NCBI GenBank assembly: GCA_022432975.1
Contig: CM039503.1
Coordinates: 48,215,259-48,279,258 of the forward strand
DNA: 64,000 nt
DNA from: Begonia masoniana
Taxonomy: Eukaryota; Streptophyta; Magnoliopsida; Cucurbitales; Begoniaceae
Direction: 5' to 3'
Part shown: positions 1 through 10,443 of the stretch, in pieces
Layout: each line of letters opens with the position of its first letter
Numbering within the stretch: the first letter of the stretch is position 1
The notes under the pieces: model-generated
Seen by the model: the letters and a program-made list of their open reading frames with translations, nothing else
Database searches by the model: none
What the model was told of the DNA's origin: nothing
Made by a program: the position numbers and the translations under genes

Positions 1-1860
1 CTGTCATATGTTTAAAACATCCGCTATCAAAATACTATGCATTGGTTCCGATTACCTTTAGTGAAAGATGTGTAACATTATACTTCAAACTTGATTTCAT
101 CACCCATTTCTGATAAGGGAATCTGTAAGAATAAGCATTTCTAACAGTACCTAGTCTTAGGTCCGCAAGATAAGTGAAGCATTTAAGGTGAATATGACCA
201 CGACGTTGGCAATAATGACATACAGAAACATATTTGTTACCTTTACTGCTTGAGGCATGATAGAAGTTATAGGAATTTGATTTTCTGTTAGTTCTTGGCA
301 TTCTGTTTGCAACTTGTTTTCCTTTGTAATCAAATCCCTTGTCTGACACTGGCTGTGACACCGAGCTTGCCCTTACGAATTTCATCACCGAGTGATTTTC
401 CTTTACAGCTATCATCTGTGAAACAGAACTTTCACCTTTGAACCCCAATCCAGATCGATTTACACTTGATTTGCTGACGTTTAGAATATCATCCAGTTTA
501 GACGAACCTGAATTCAGCATTTTGACATTCTTTTTCATGAGACTTATCTCATTGGTTAGATCATTAACTTCATCCTGACTCGTTTTCTGCTTGGTCTCCA
601 AATCATCAATAGCATTTTGAAGATTATTCTTCTTATCTTTCAAATTTCTAATCTGAATGTGTAGAAGCTGATTTACTTTAACAAGTTCGGTCCATTTCTC
701 ATGCAAAAACTTGTATTCTCCAATAAGATCTTCTTCATTAACTGGTTCTTCGTCTTCATCACTACTATTGGAAAAACTGTCTGTGACACTGTGTATAACA
801 CCACCATTTTCTTCACGTTCTGCCTTTCCAACAAGCGCCACATGGTTGTTCTGAAATTCGTCTTCATTCTCTGACTTATCCTCACTCCAGGTTGCATTTA
901 GAGAATTCTTCTTTTCCTTTAAGGTATTAGCACATTTGACTTGTATATGCCCGAAACCTTTACACTCTTTGCACTGAATGCCTTTGTTCTTAAATGGTTG
1001 ATCAGATACATAAGTTTCTTCTTTGTGCTTCTTGTTGCTTGAAGAATCATTTTTGAAGTTTGTGACACCCTGCTTGACACCGCGAGTATTTCTTCCAAAT
1101 CTCTTCATAACTCTGCTGAAATTCTTTGATAGCAGGGCTAGAGATTCCTCCAAGTCATTTTCATCATGCTCGTTGTAATTTCGTACCTTTGTTTTAAACA
1201 CAACTCCCTTTGCCTTCTTTATTTCGGTGTCCCCTCCAAGATTCATCTCGAAAGTTCTAAGAGATCACATCAACTCTTCTAACTTCATTTTAGAGACATC
1301 TTTGGCTTCTTCTATGGCAGTGACTTTATAGGCAAATCGTTGTGGCAAAGACCTTAAAGTTTTTCTTCGGAAAATATCTCACCGAGAGCAAACGCTATTT
1401 GCTATGTCACATAATTTGGCGTTGAACTCGCCAATAGTCTCATCTTCCTGCATCTTTAGATTCTCAAATTGAGTGGTTAACATTTGCATTTTGGACAACT
1501 TTACCGTAGATGTTCATTCATAGGTGGTTTAAAGAATTTTCCAATCCCTTTTTGCCGATTCGCATGTGGAGATGAGTCTGAACTGAATTGAATCCACGCT
1601 ATTAAAGATAGCATTTAGAGCCTTTGAATTGTTGTGTGCCAAAGCATCTTCATTTACGATCCAATTTTCTTCGGGTTTTGGAGATATAATACCTTCTGCA
1701 TCGGTGTCCATAGGGTGATTCCAACATGTTAAAATAGATCTCTAAGCCTTCTCGTCAATAGCTTTAATGAATGCCCTCACCTTGTTTTCCAATAAGCATA
1801 ATTACTTCCATCCAACAATGGCGGACGCATTGTAGAACCTCCTTCTTTCATAGAGTCCAT
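1..1860 (-). pseudogene. Copia gag/protease remnant, old Sirevirus-type element (block 1 copy)
   Basis: This is the 5' coding part of a reverse-strand Ty1/Copia element. The gag start (MDSMKEGGSTMRPP) reads leftward from 1860. Stops and a frameshift break the N-terminal gag domain, with readable pieces at 1529-1711 and 35-1246. The 403-codon piece has a CCHC zinc knuckle (CKECKGFGHIQVKC), an acidic low-complexity stretch, a long coiled coil (about residues 175-245) and a second CCHC-like finger (CHYCQRRGHIHLKC) next to protease. A stop at 35-37 sits just before the protease motif YFDSGC, which lies at the window edge, so pol continues outside. The layout matches the forward Copia at 12927-17788. 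The element is dead. It is the block 1 counterpart of the Copia at 28788-49490, because both are followed by the same host flank. Confidence 0.85.
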
Positions 1861-1930
1861 CGCACACGAACTATAATCTTGTCCTGCTGATCCCGCTTAA
1901 GAAACAAAAGCGACCAGCTCTGATACCAAT

Positions 1931-2979
1931 TGAAAGATTAAAATTAGTTATGCGATGTCAAACAAGGTGCTTTGTGTGACACAGATAATTAATGCAATGA
2001 TGGACAATATAAATATGCAGAAATAAATGAAACAGGAGGTTGGTAACGCAGTTGGGCAACCAGCCTACGTCTCCCGAGATCTAGAAACTAACAAGATCCT
2101 CTTGTGGTAGATGACTCCTCCTGGAATCCGTGTTATGGCAAGATCCCCTCCCCCACGATCAAATTGACAAGCTCCCCTTGTCTAAAAATAGAACTCCTCA
2201 TGAGTTCGGATACAGCCTCCTCTCGAGACCGAGCTTCAATGAAGAATCAGAAGATTGCCTCCTACGACACCGTTTGGAACACCAGTGCATTGCCTTCGGA
2301 CGCAATAACTCAACACACTCAATAAATCGATGAAATCCACAGCATAAGAAGAGTGTGTAAAACAATCACAAACCCATACGCAGAAACGTAGGGAAAGAAA
2401 GAAAATCGACGGCACGCAAAGTGAAGAAAACTTCTCTCGTGAAAATCAAAAATCTGTCATGAGCTTTCACAGAAATAAAACCTTTAAATATCATTGGTAG
2501 CATCCATATCTTCGATTCAGTTCAGTTACCAAATTAGATATGTCGCCGCATGGAATAAGGAAACACAATATCTCAAAAGCGGTTGAGTGACACCTCGCGT
2601 GACACTTTAGGAAAGTTCCTCCAAAAACTTGGATAAAGATCCAAAAACTTAGGAAAGCATCTCATTATTCATGTGATCTCGAAGCCTAATAGATTTTAGC
2701 AAATCTCTATTAAATCGACTTACCAAAATAAAGTTTTCCAAAAAACAAGAGCCTTTAGCTTTTTCAATAACTTTCATAATATTCTTGTTTCCTTATTTTT
2801 TGTTCCACATAATCTTCATGATCTTCAATATGTATCCATCCAATAATCTGAATATTATATTTCTTGATCACTAAGAAATAAATTATCAATTTGGAAAATA
2901 ATGAAATAAAATATAATTTCCAAAAAAATATATTGCCAAAAAATCAATGCCAACAATATGCAATATCTTTGCATTTACA
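1931..2979 (-). repeat. 5' LTR of the old reverse-strand Copia (block 1)
   Basis: Read on the minus strand, the LTR starts TGTAAATGCAAAG at 2979 and ends AATCTTTCA at 1931. Two bases later comes the primer-binding site TGGTATCAGAGC (minus strand, 1928-1917), the initiator-Met tRNA type. The right flank is TGGAT (2980-2984), the same target-site sequence that flanks the Copia at 28788-49490. An uninterrupted GTATC at 2832-2836 is the empty site for the Gypsy solo LTR found in the sister LTR at 46771-49341. About 1.05 kb long; it lacks an inner stretch present in the 28788-30001 LTR. Confidence 0.85.
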
Positions 2980-3352
2980 TGGATTTCTTCTCTCTTCTCC
3001 TTCACGTAAATCACATAAGGGTTGCCACATAACCCCTTATTCAATAGTGTTTCATGGTTAATTACACTTTATGTGATGACTCGACTTGACATGTATGTGG
3101 TGGAACCACCCATGCTCTGCGGATCCTCAGAGGACGTATGTGCCCGGTTGGGGCTGGAGTATGGGTTAAAACTCCGCAGATCCCAGAGGGTTGGGCCGGA
3201 GGGTTCAACGAAAAACTCCACGGATCCCAGAGGGTTGGGCCGGAAGATTCGGTCGTTGAAAGTGTGGTCGTCACAATACCACATCGCTTGGGGAAGTACA
3301 TGGAAATGAAACATATGTAAGAGATCACTCCCAAGATAGCAAGACGTGTTTT

Positions 3353-3460
3353 GGAGCACGATTGGCGACGGATCCCATAAGAACTCCGAAGTTAAAAGTA
3401 CTTCGGCGAGAGCAATTCCAGGTTGGGTGACCTTCCGGGAAGTTCTGGCCAAACAAAGCC
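3353..3460 (+). other. 5S rRNA-like segment in Cassandra LTR 1
   Basis: The segment matches the plant 5S rRNA gene from its start through GGATCCCAT-AGAACTCC, AGTTAAA, GCGAGAG and GGGTGACC to GGGAAGTTCT. It therefore spans the Pol III internal control regions (A box, intermediate element, C box). About a dozen bases of the 5' third are missing and several positions differ from the usual 5S sequence. It is a retrotransposon-borne 5S derivative, not a ribosomal gene. Pol III transcription is possible but not shown. Confidence 0.85.
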
Positions 3461-3797
3461 GTGAGAGGAGGATATTGGGCTGCGGCTCAATCCCCAGGCC
3501 CCCAAGGGGGGGTGATTGTGATGACTCGACTTGACACGTATGTGGTGGAACCACCCATGCTCCGCGGATCCTCAGAGAACGTATGTGCCTTGTTGGGGCT
3601 GGAGTATGGGTTAAAACTCCGTGAATCCCAGAGGGTTGGGCCGGAGGGTTCAACGAAAAACTCAGCGGATCCCAGAGGGTTGGGCCGGAGGATTCGGTCG
3701 TTGAAAGTGGGGTCGTCACAATACCACATCGCTTGGGGAAGTACATGGAAATGAAACATATGTAAGAGATCCCTCCCAAGATAGCAAGACGCGTTTT

Positions 3798-3895
3798 GGA
3801 GCACGATTGACGATGGATCCCATAAGAACTCCGAAGTTAAAAGTGCTTCGGCGAGAGCAATTCCAGGTTGGGTGACCTTCCGGGAAGTTTTCACC
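3798..3895 (+). other. 5S rRNA-like segment in Cassandra LTR 2
   Basis: Second copy of the 5S-like segment. It keeps GGATCCCATAAGAACTCC and GGTTGGGTGACC and differs from the first at a few positions (GTGCTTCGG here, GTACTTCGG in the first). The Gypsy solo LTR begins at 3917, just after the 5S-like part. Confidence 0.85.
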
Positions 3896-3916
3896 AAACA
3901 AAGCCGTGAGAGAAGG

Positions 3917-6900
3917 TGTGACAGCCAGAAATCGAACCCGATCGGGGTTCGGGATCGGAGCCATCAATCCGGGACAGATAACAGGAAACAGTGACTATTT
4001 TTTTTTTGAACAGATCGGTCAAGACAATGGACTTTATACTTTTAAATATTTACAGAGAAATAGAATCGAATGACAGGAAACATGCACTGTCAACGTGAAC
4101 CCTAAAAACGTAACTCTACAGAGAGGAAGAAACTACAGTGAATAACAGGACATTTACGGGGAGAGAGAGTTCTAGGGATTGGAAGCAAAACAGGTTATTC
4201 AATGGCGGAAGACTTATGCTGACGTCAACCGGAAGGCATGAATACACTGGGCGGATGACTAGATGACGTCAGCCGGAAGAATAGATGACGTCAACCGGAA
4301 GGCATGAATACACTGGGCGGATGACTAGATGACGTCAGCCGGAAGAATAGATGACGTCAACCGGAAGGCATGAATACACTGGGCGGATGACTAGATGACG
4401 TCAGCCGGAAGAATAGATGACGTCAGCCGGAAGAATAGATGACGTCAACCGGAAGGCATGAATACACTGGGCGGATGACTAGATGACGTCAGCCGGAAGA
4501 ATAGATGACGTCAGCCGGAAGAATAGATGACGTCAGCCGGAAGAATAGATGACGTCAGCCGGAAGAATAGATGACGTCAGCCGGAAGAATAGATGACGTC
4601 AGCCGGAAGAATAGATGACGTCAGCCGGAAGAATAGATGACGTCAGCCGGAAGAATAGATGACGTCAGCCGGAAGAATAGATGACGTCAACCGGAAGGCA
4701 TGAATACACTGGGCGGATGACTAGATGACGTCAGCCGGAAGAATAGATGACGTCAGCCGGAAGAATAGATGACGTCAGCCGGAAGAATAGATGACGTCAG
4801 CCGGAAGAATAGATGACGTCAGCCGGAAGAATAGATGACGTCAGCCGGAAGAATAGATGACGTCAGCCGGAAGAATAGATGACGTCAGCCGGAAGAATAG
4901 ATGACGTCAGCCGGAAGAATAGATGACGTCAGCCGGAAGAATAGATGACGTCAGCCGGAAGAATAGATGACGTCAGCCGGAAGAATAGATGACGTCAGCC
5001 GGAAGAATAGATGACGTCAACCGGAAGGCATGAATACACTGGGCGGATGACTAGATGACGTCAGCCGGAAGAATAGATGACGTCAGCCGGAAGAATAGAT
5101 GACGTCAGCCGGAAGAATAGATGACGTCAGCCGGAAGAATAGATGACGTCAGCCGGAAGAATAGATGACGTCAACCGGAAGGCATGAATACACTGGGCGG
5201 ATGACTTAGGTGACGTCAGCCGGATGATATAAATAACTGGGCGGATGACTTGGATGACGTCAGCCGGAAGACATAGTTCGAAACTGGGCGGAAGACTTAT
5301 GCTGACGTCAACCGGAAGACATGAATACACTGAGCGGATGACTAGATGACGTCAGCCGGAAGACATCATTTTAAACTGGGCGGAAGATTTATGCTGACGT
5401 CAACCGGAAGGCATGAATACACTGGGCGGATGACTAGATGACGTCAGCCGGAAGACATAGTTTTATAGAAGGAAACGAGCAGCGGTGGACTTGATCGGAT
5501 GACATAGTTTCTAAGGAAAAACTTAGCAACTTTTAACAGAAAGACGTACAGATAGAGAGCCTCAAAACAGAAGGCATAAAGGTTTTGGACCTTCAAATCC
5601 GATTCAAAATTTACAGATTTCCAAGAAGACAAACTACACGGATGACTTTAAAACCAGAAATCGTCCATGCACAGATTAACAGAAAGTATCCCAAACAATT
5701 CCAGAATACTTTAGAATATAACTGAACTGTCAAATACAGCGGTTTCAAAAAAACTTAGACATCAGACCTATACATTGTTTTAAAATCTGAAAATCAGTAC
5801 AGAACAGGACATATACTTGCAGAATTTCTTCAAAGAAAGAGTTTTACAACCAAACCAGGACTTCTAGAAGACTTTACAGATATAAACTTTTCAGAAAACT
5901 TAAACCTCAGATCAGTCATGTCTGGCTGCAGCAACCAACCCTCCATGAGCTCGAGCCATCAACTACATCAGATCATCATTTTGAGGCGCAAAGTCCTCGG
6001 TTTCAGGTTCAGTACCTACATCAGAGAGTTCACCTATGAGTCTAAAACTCAGTAAGGACATAATCAGAATGCAGTGGTGCATATGCAATGCATGAACTTT
6101 CAGAAATTCAGTGACAGAACAGAACATTACATTTCAGTGGCAGAAGAATTAAGTGGGGCTTATAGGGGAACTGGTTCAGTAAGTGCACTATCAGGCACGG
6201 CAGTTTTCAGATTCCCAGGGAGGGATAAAACCAGAGGGTCCTTGCCAGGGACAGTATTTTCAGATTCCCAGGGAGGGATAAAACCAGAGGGGCCAGTCCC
6301 CGTCCCACACTTAACCTGGTACATTTCAGTCGGATTTTATTCTTATTAATTTCAAACAGTGTACAGAAATCGGTTTGCATGAATTTTCAGGAAAACAGTG
6401 TATGCATGAACGGTGCCTGAACTTTAACTAGCAGATAACAGAATAAAACAGTAGACAGCAGAAGATAAATCAAAGCCAGACATTTCAGAACATAACTCTA
6501 ACTCTTCTACCCAAAACAACCCGACAGAACAGTAAACCTAGTACCTCCTTGATGTAGGGCCTTAAGGGTCGGATCTAAACTTATGAACTTACCTGTTTTC
6601 TGGAGGGTTGAAAACTTGGATGTCTCTGGAAAGAAAACTCGGACCTGTAGCATGCATGTACAGAATTTAAACACGCTACAAATGCTAACTAAAATCATGT
6701 TGAATAAGCAGCAAACACATTTCAACTCTTTAGAAAACACACCAACGTGTTTTCATCCAAAAACAGTGAGTTTTTACCAAATACCGAAACCCTAAACTTC
6801 GGTAAAAACTCACATTAAACTCATCCAAATTTGTTAGCATTAAAAGATGCTCACCTTTTTAGAAGAAGACGGGAAAATACAGGAGAAACAAAGCGTGGAA

Positions 6901-7232
6901 GTTTTGTTTCAATCGCCTGGAAGAGAGAAAGCCGAGAGAGATGGGAGGAAGCAGAGAAGTGAATGAAAATTCACGTAGGAGGATGAACTTAGCTTCCTCA
7001 ACAAGTTGCCACTTGGCAATCATCCATTGGCTTACTCCCACCAACCTTAATCTCTCCCCAAATTGCCCTTCCATGCATTTCAAACTTAGTGCTTTGGTTT
7101 TAGTTACACATTAGTTTAGTTCTCCACTAATTATTCCAACAATTCAACCAAAACATTCCTTTGTATTAATATAATATTAATCCCGTTTAAATGATCCGGG
7201 AAAACTATTACATGGCAAATGCCGGGGTTGCA
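3917..7232 (-). mobile_element. Gypsy G1-family solo LTR (expanded variant) inside the Cassandra element
   Basis: A 3.3 kb insertion flanked by GAAGG on both sides (3912-3916 and 7233-7237). It starts TGTGACAGCC and ends GGGGTTGCA. Read on the minus strand it is collinear with the G1 LTR at 31443-34011: near 7200 the minus strand matches ATCCGTTTAAAC-like LTR-start sequence, about 6300 holds the CCCAGGGAGGGATAAAACC repeats, and about 6020 holds ACCTATGAGTCTAAAACTCAGTAAG. No coding region is attached, so it is a solo LTR left by LTR-LTR recombination. It is longer than its relatives because of the tandem array at 4211-5461. Its terminal CA-side sequence has diverged, so it is an older or different subfamily. 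Confidence 0.88.
4211..5461 (-). repeat. TGACGTCA tandem array in the solo LTR
   Basis: The array mixes a 22 bp unit (core TGACGTCAGCCGGAAGAATA) with a longer unit of about 60 bp that adds a TGAATACACTGGGCGGATGA-type stretch. By hand count there are about 44 TGACGTCA cores in 1.25 kb. TGACGTCA is the palindromic CRE-type core bound by bZIP factors. The position corresponds to the repeat block of the intact G1 LTR, where the same TTGACGTCAG motif recurs every 49 bp. Confidence 0.95.
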
Positions 7233-7300
7233 GAAGGATATTGGGCTGCGGCCCCAATCCCCAGAGCGGACAATATTTGCTGGGAAAAGGGGTCGTTACA

Positions 7301-8845
7301 CTTTAATCATGTTTATCTCATGAAAATATTCATTTTGCCCTCCCCTTTTGATTATTTACAAAATAACCTGATTAATTAATCTTTAATAACAATTAGTTTT
7401 AATCTAACCCAATTAGATTAATTCTAATCTAATTTTTGTAATAATAAATAAAATCAAAAGAGAATAAACAAGGATTGGATCAATAGATTCTCAACTTCAA
7501 TAATTGAATGCTTTATTCCTCAATCAAAAAAGAATCAATAGACTAAACCATAAAAGAGTTTGACTCAAACATTGCGTTTCTGACCATTTTACTCCATTTC
7601 ACGTAAGATTTGTTTTAAAAAAGTGATTACATCGGTAATTGTTAAGCTTATAACAAGTTATATGTAACACAGCTATGTAAATTCTTTATAAACTTTATCT
7701 AAATATCATTTGCCCTCCCTTTGATTATTTACAAAATAACCATGATTAATTAATCTTTAATAACAATTAGTTTTAATCTAACCCAATTAGATTAATTATA
7801 ATCTAATTTTTGTAATTAATTAAAAATTAAATCTAAAAATCAAATTTTATAGAAATTTTATTTTTAACAGGAGCGATCGATCGGCCATGTTTTTCACTTT
7901 TTAATGTATCCTTTCTTCAATCAAACTTCTCCAACATATATTTATACATTATTTAAATATAAACATACTCGATTATATTTTTTAATTTAAAATTCGAATC
8001 ATTACAATCATAAACTTCAAGAAAAATATCTAAAAGAATCACATTCTCCCTCAAACCCGACATCCAGATGTATCTTGGTGTGTTACAGGAAAGAGAATAA
8101 ACAAGGATTGGATCAATAGATTCTCAACTTCAATAATTGAATGCTTTATTCCCTCAATCAAAAAAGAATCAATAGACTAAACCATAAAAGAGTTTGACTC
8201 AAACATTGCGTTTCTGACCATTTTACTCCATTTTCACATAAGATTTGTTTTAAAAAAGTGATTACATCGGTAATTGTTAAGCTTATAAACAAGTTATATG
8301 TAACACAGCTATTGTAAATTTCATTTATAAACTTTTATCTAAATATCATTTGCTACCCTACGTAACATGGATCGTTTTTAAAAACTTTGTATTGGCATTT
8401 GATCTCATAAAGAGGAAGAAACATACGCTATATCGTATATGCCTTTGCTTGGCCTCTAAGGCTTTGTAGTAATTATCTGTCTACGTGTTCTAATCCTAAC
8501 TTAGAATAGATTTTGCCATTTGCCCTAACACCCAAATTCTTCCTTAGCTTGCATCATCGTGATGATGTCATTAATAATTAATATATTCTTTAAAATTGGG
8601 ATTATCTCTTGCTTATCCATTTGATGTCACGTTCCTACTATCTAGGGAGAAAATGAAAAATATTTTACTAATAAATAAAAATAATGATACATGAATATTA
8701 TAATCTCACACTCTAACGTATAGTATTTTGTCATTCAATCATTAGTATAATTGATATTTTATTTAGTTATTTATAAGTCATCATAATTATTAAAACAATG
8801 AATGAATGTTACGTGATAAAAGTTTTAAAAGAAAATAATTAATAA
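7301..8845. other. AT-rich flank with a local direct repeat; no gene seen
   Basis: Non-coding AT-rich host flank, collinear with 49583-50749 in the sister block. Here it contains a direct repeat absent from the sister: 7331-7706 is a shortened, error-like version of 7707-8349. I see no convincing ORF, RNA gene or promoter. Confidence 0.6.
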
Positions 8846-9862
8846 GGTTTAGGGTTAAATTTATTTTCAACCTTAAAGTATGATTTTTTTTTTTAAACTT
8901 TCAAAGTATTAACTCTAACAAAATAAATTTTAAACCATAAAAAACCTAACAAAAAAACCTCTGACGGTCGACCGACATCCCCCTATTGTGTATTTTACAC
9001 ATAGAACGGTCCCTCGTTTTAAAGGGGGCAAATGCCATGTGAATTACCTTCTTCACTTTATAAATTAACTTTAAAAAATATCAAACAATATTCAATTTAC
9101 TTACAATTTTTAGTTCACTACATCATGGAAAGATAAGTTAAAATATTTTATAATTTTATAACACTTGTATGATTTATTATAATTGTTTTATAAAATAATT
9201 AACTAAAATTACAATATATTGTACGACTTTTATAAAATCATGAAAATTTTTAGATTATATTCTCATGATGTGGTGAACATGTGGTAACCATTTTACGTAA
9301 ATTGCATATAGTTTGATATTTTTTAAAATTAATTTATAAAAGTTCCCCTTCACTTTATAAAGGTTTTCCTTCACTTTAGAAATTAATTTAAAAAAATACC
9401 AAACGATATTTAATTTACTTGACATTTTTACCACATCGTGATTTTATAACACTTGTACGATATATTGTAATTTTAGATAATTAATTTATAAAATAATTAT
9501 AATAAATCATACAAGTGTTATAAAATCACAAAAAGTTTCAGATTATCTTCTCATGATGTGATGAACATGTGATAAAAATTGCAAGAAAATTGAATATTGT
9601 TTGATATTTTTTAAAATTAATTTATAAAGTGAAGAAGATAATCTACGTGACATTTGTCACCTTTAGAACGGAGGGCCATTTTAAAAAGATGGTCCCCCAT
9701 TCTACGTGTAAAATACATAATGGGGGGATATTGGTCAATTGTCGAGGATGTTTTATTAGATTTTTTATAATTTAATGTTTGTTTAGATAATACTTTGAGA
9801 GATTTAAAAAAAAAAAAAAAACATAATTTGAAAAGGTGAAAATGGATTTAACCTAAGGTTTA
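8846..9862. mobile_element. Foldback/TIR element of about 1 kb upstream of gene A1
   Basis: The segment is nearly one long inverted repeat. The left arm (TTTAGGGTTAAATTTATTTTC, TGTGTATTTTACACATAGAACGG, TTCACTTTATAAATTAA) is matched in reverse complement by the right arm (9600-9862). A centre near 9180-9480 holds inverted copies of TTATAACACTTGTA-type sequence. There is no coding capacity, so it is a non-autonomous DNA element (foldback or MULE-like MITE). Exact ends and target duplication are uncertain. It ends about 45 bp before the TATA box of gene A1. The sister copy is 50750-53987. Confidence 0.75.
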
Positions 9863-9907
9863 ATCATTGATAAATAAGGTTTTCTTTTTGTCAATGCCGA
9901 TCACCAG

Positions 9908-9914
9908 TATAAAA
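9908..9914 (+). promoter_or_regulatory. TATA box of gene A1
   Basis: TATAAAA inside the conserved string CACCAGTATAAAAACAGAGG, 94 bp before the ATG. The same string sits at the same distance from the ATG in A2, B2 and B3. Confidence 0.7.
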
Positions 9915-10001
9915 ACAGAGGCAGCCTTTCTAGTATTATCACAAGAAAACTAGAAGAAAACTAAGTACCTGCTGTAGACACTAAATCCGATCATTTGAAG
10001 C

Positions 10002-10211
10002 ATGGCACCTCGAGCTAGAGAGGACCTGAAGAAGATTGGAGCAGAAGCCTTCGAGCTGATAGGCCAACTCTATGGGAAGCCAAATAAGAGGCCTCCTCCG
10101 CAGCCTCACCAGCTGGGAAGGATCAGACCAGCAGATCCGCCGGCCATCCCCTGCGACCAAGTGGCCAAGATCCACGGCGGATGTGTAATCATAGACTGGA
10201 AAAGGCGTTAA
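10002..10211 (+). CDS. Gene A1: small basic protein of unknown function (69 aa)
   Basis: This 69-codon ORF recurs in five copies in the window. It has no signal peptide and no membrane segment. Residues 1-24 (MAPRAREDLKKIGAEAFELI...) form a charged, likely helical N-terminus. Residues 27-50 are proline-rich with basic residues. Residues 51-69 (CDQVAKIHGGCVIIDWKRR) hold two Cys, a short hydrophobic strand and a basic tail. The start is supported by identical positioning in all copies and by the conserved leader TTTGAAGC before ATG. A TATA box lies at 9908, and the 3' region is conserved for about 180 bp. Relative to A2 it carries D21G and S28N. No intron is apparent. I do not recognise the family. 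Copies differ mainly by replacements, so a functional RNA rather than a protein cannot be excluded. Confidence 0.6.
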   Translation: MAPRAREDLKKIGAEAFELIGQLYGKPNKRPPPQPHQLGRIRPADPPAIPCDQVAKIHGGCVIIDWKRR

Positions 10212-10422
10212 GTTCTGGCTCTTCTGCATGCCACTTTATGTATGTTTGTCGTTTCAGTGTGCAAGTAAATTTGATAGCTAGTTCCTGGCCTTTCAAGTGT
10301 AATGATATATAAAGGCTAGAGATATATGTAGTGTCGTTTTACTGTCCTAGTTTTTGTTTCTGCTGTGTACTATTAAGATATATTGATGTGCTATAGCAGT
10401 GTTTATAAGTTTATATGTGGGA

Positions 10423-10443
10423 CTCTCTCTCTCTCTCTCTCTC
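10423..10443. repeat. (CT)n microsatellite downstream of A1
   Basis: Ten CT units downstream of gene A1; the matching place after A2 (54551-54574) is slightly longer. It is a natural length marker between the two blocks. Confidence 0.9.

Larger units (their letters stand above)
3072..7300 (+). mobile_element. Cassandra-type TRIM with 5S rRNA-like LTRs, interrupted by a Gypsy solo LTR
   Basis: Two direct copies of a 445 bp unit lie head to tail: 3072-3516, and 3517-3916 continued at 7238-7300. Each carries a 5S rRNA-like segment. The element is bounded by TGTGATGACTC and GGGTCGTTACA and by the target duplication CTTTA (3067-3071 and 7301-7305). The empty site CTTTA is at 49578-49582 in the sister block. 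The PPT-like CCCCCAAGGGGGGG precedes the second unit, but the first LTR's end and the primer site are missing, so an internal deletion is inferred. 5S-like LTRs, small size and no coding capacity define Cassandra TRIMs. The LTR head upstream of the 5S part (3072-3290) seems longer than usual and holds two near-repeats of a CGGATCCCAGAGGGTTGGGC stretch. Long ORFs here on both strands are side effects of the repetition. Confidence 0.85.

Noticed and set aside
3069..3779. 236-codon minus-strand ORF and several plus-strand ORFs
   Set aside because: They arise from the duplicated Cassandra LTR unit and show no protein family; both strands are open by chance of composition.
3353..3895. Functional 5S rRNA genes
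   Set aside because: The matches are incomplete and diverged, and they lie in LTR-like direct repeats bounded by a target duplication, as in Cassandra elements.
4211..5461. Regular short repeats resembling a CRISPR array
   Set aside because: Units are directly joined with no variable spacers, they lie within a plant LTR, and the longer units are variants of the same repeat.
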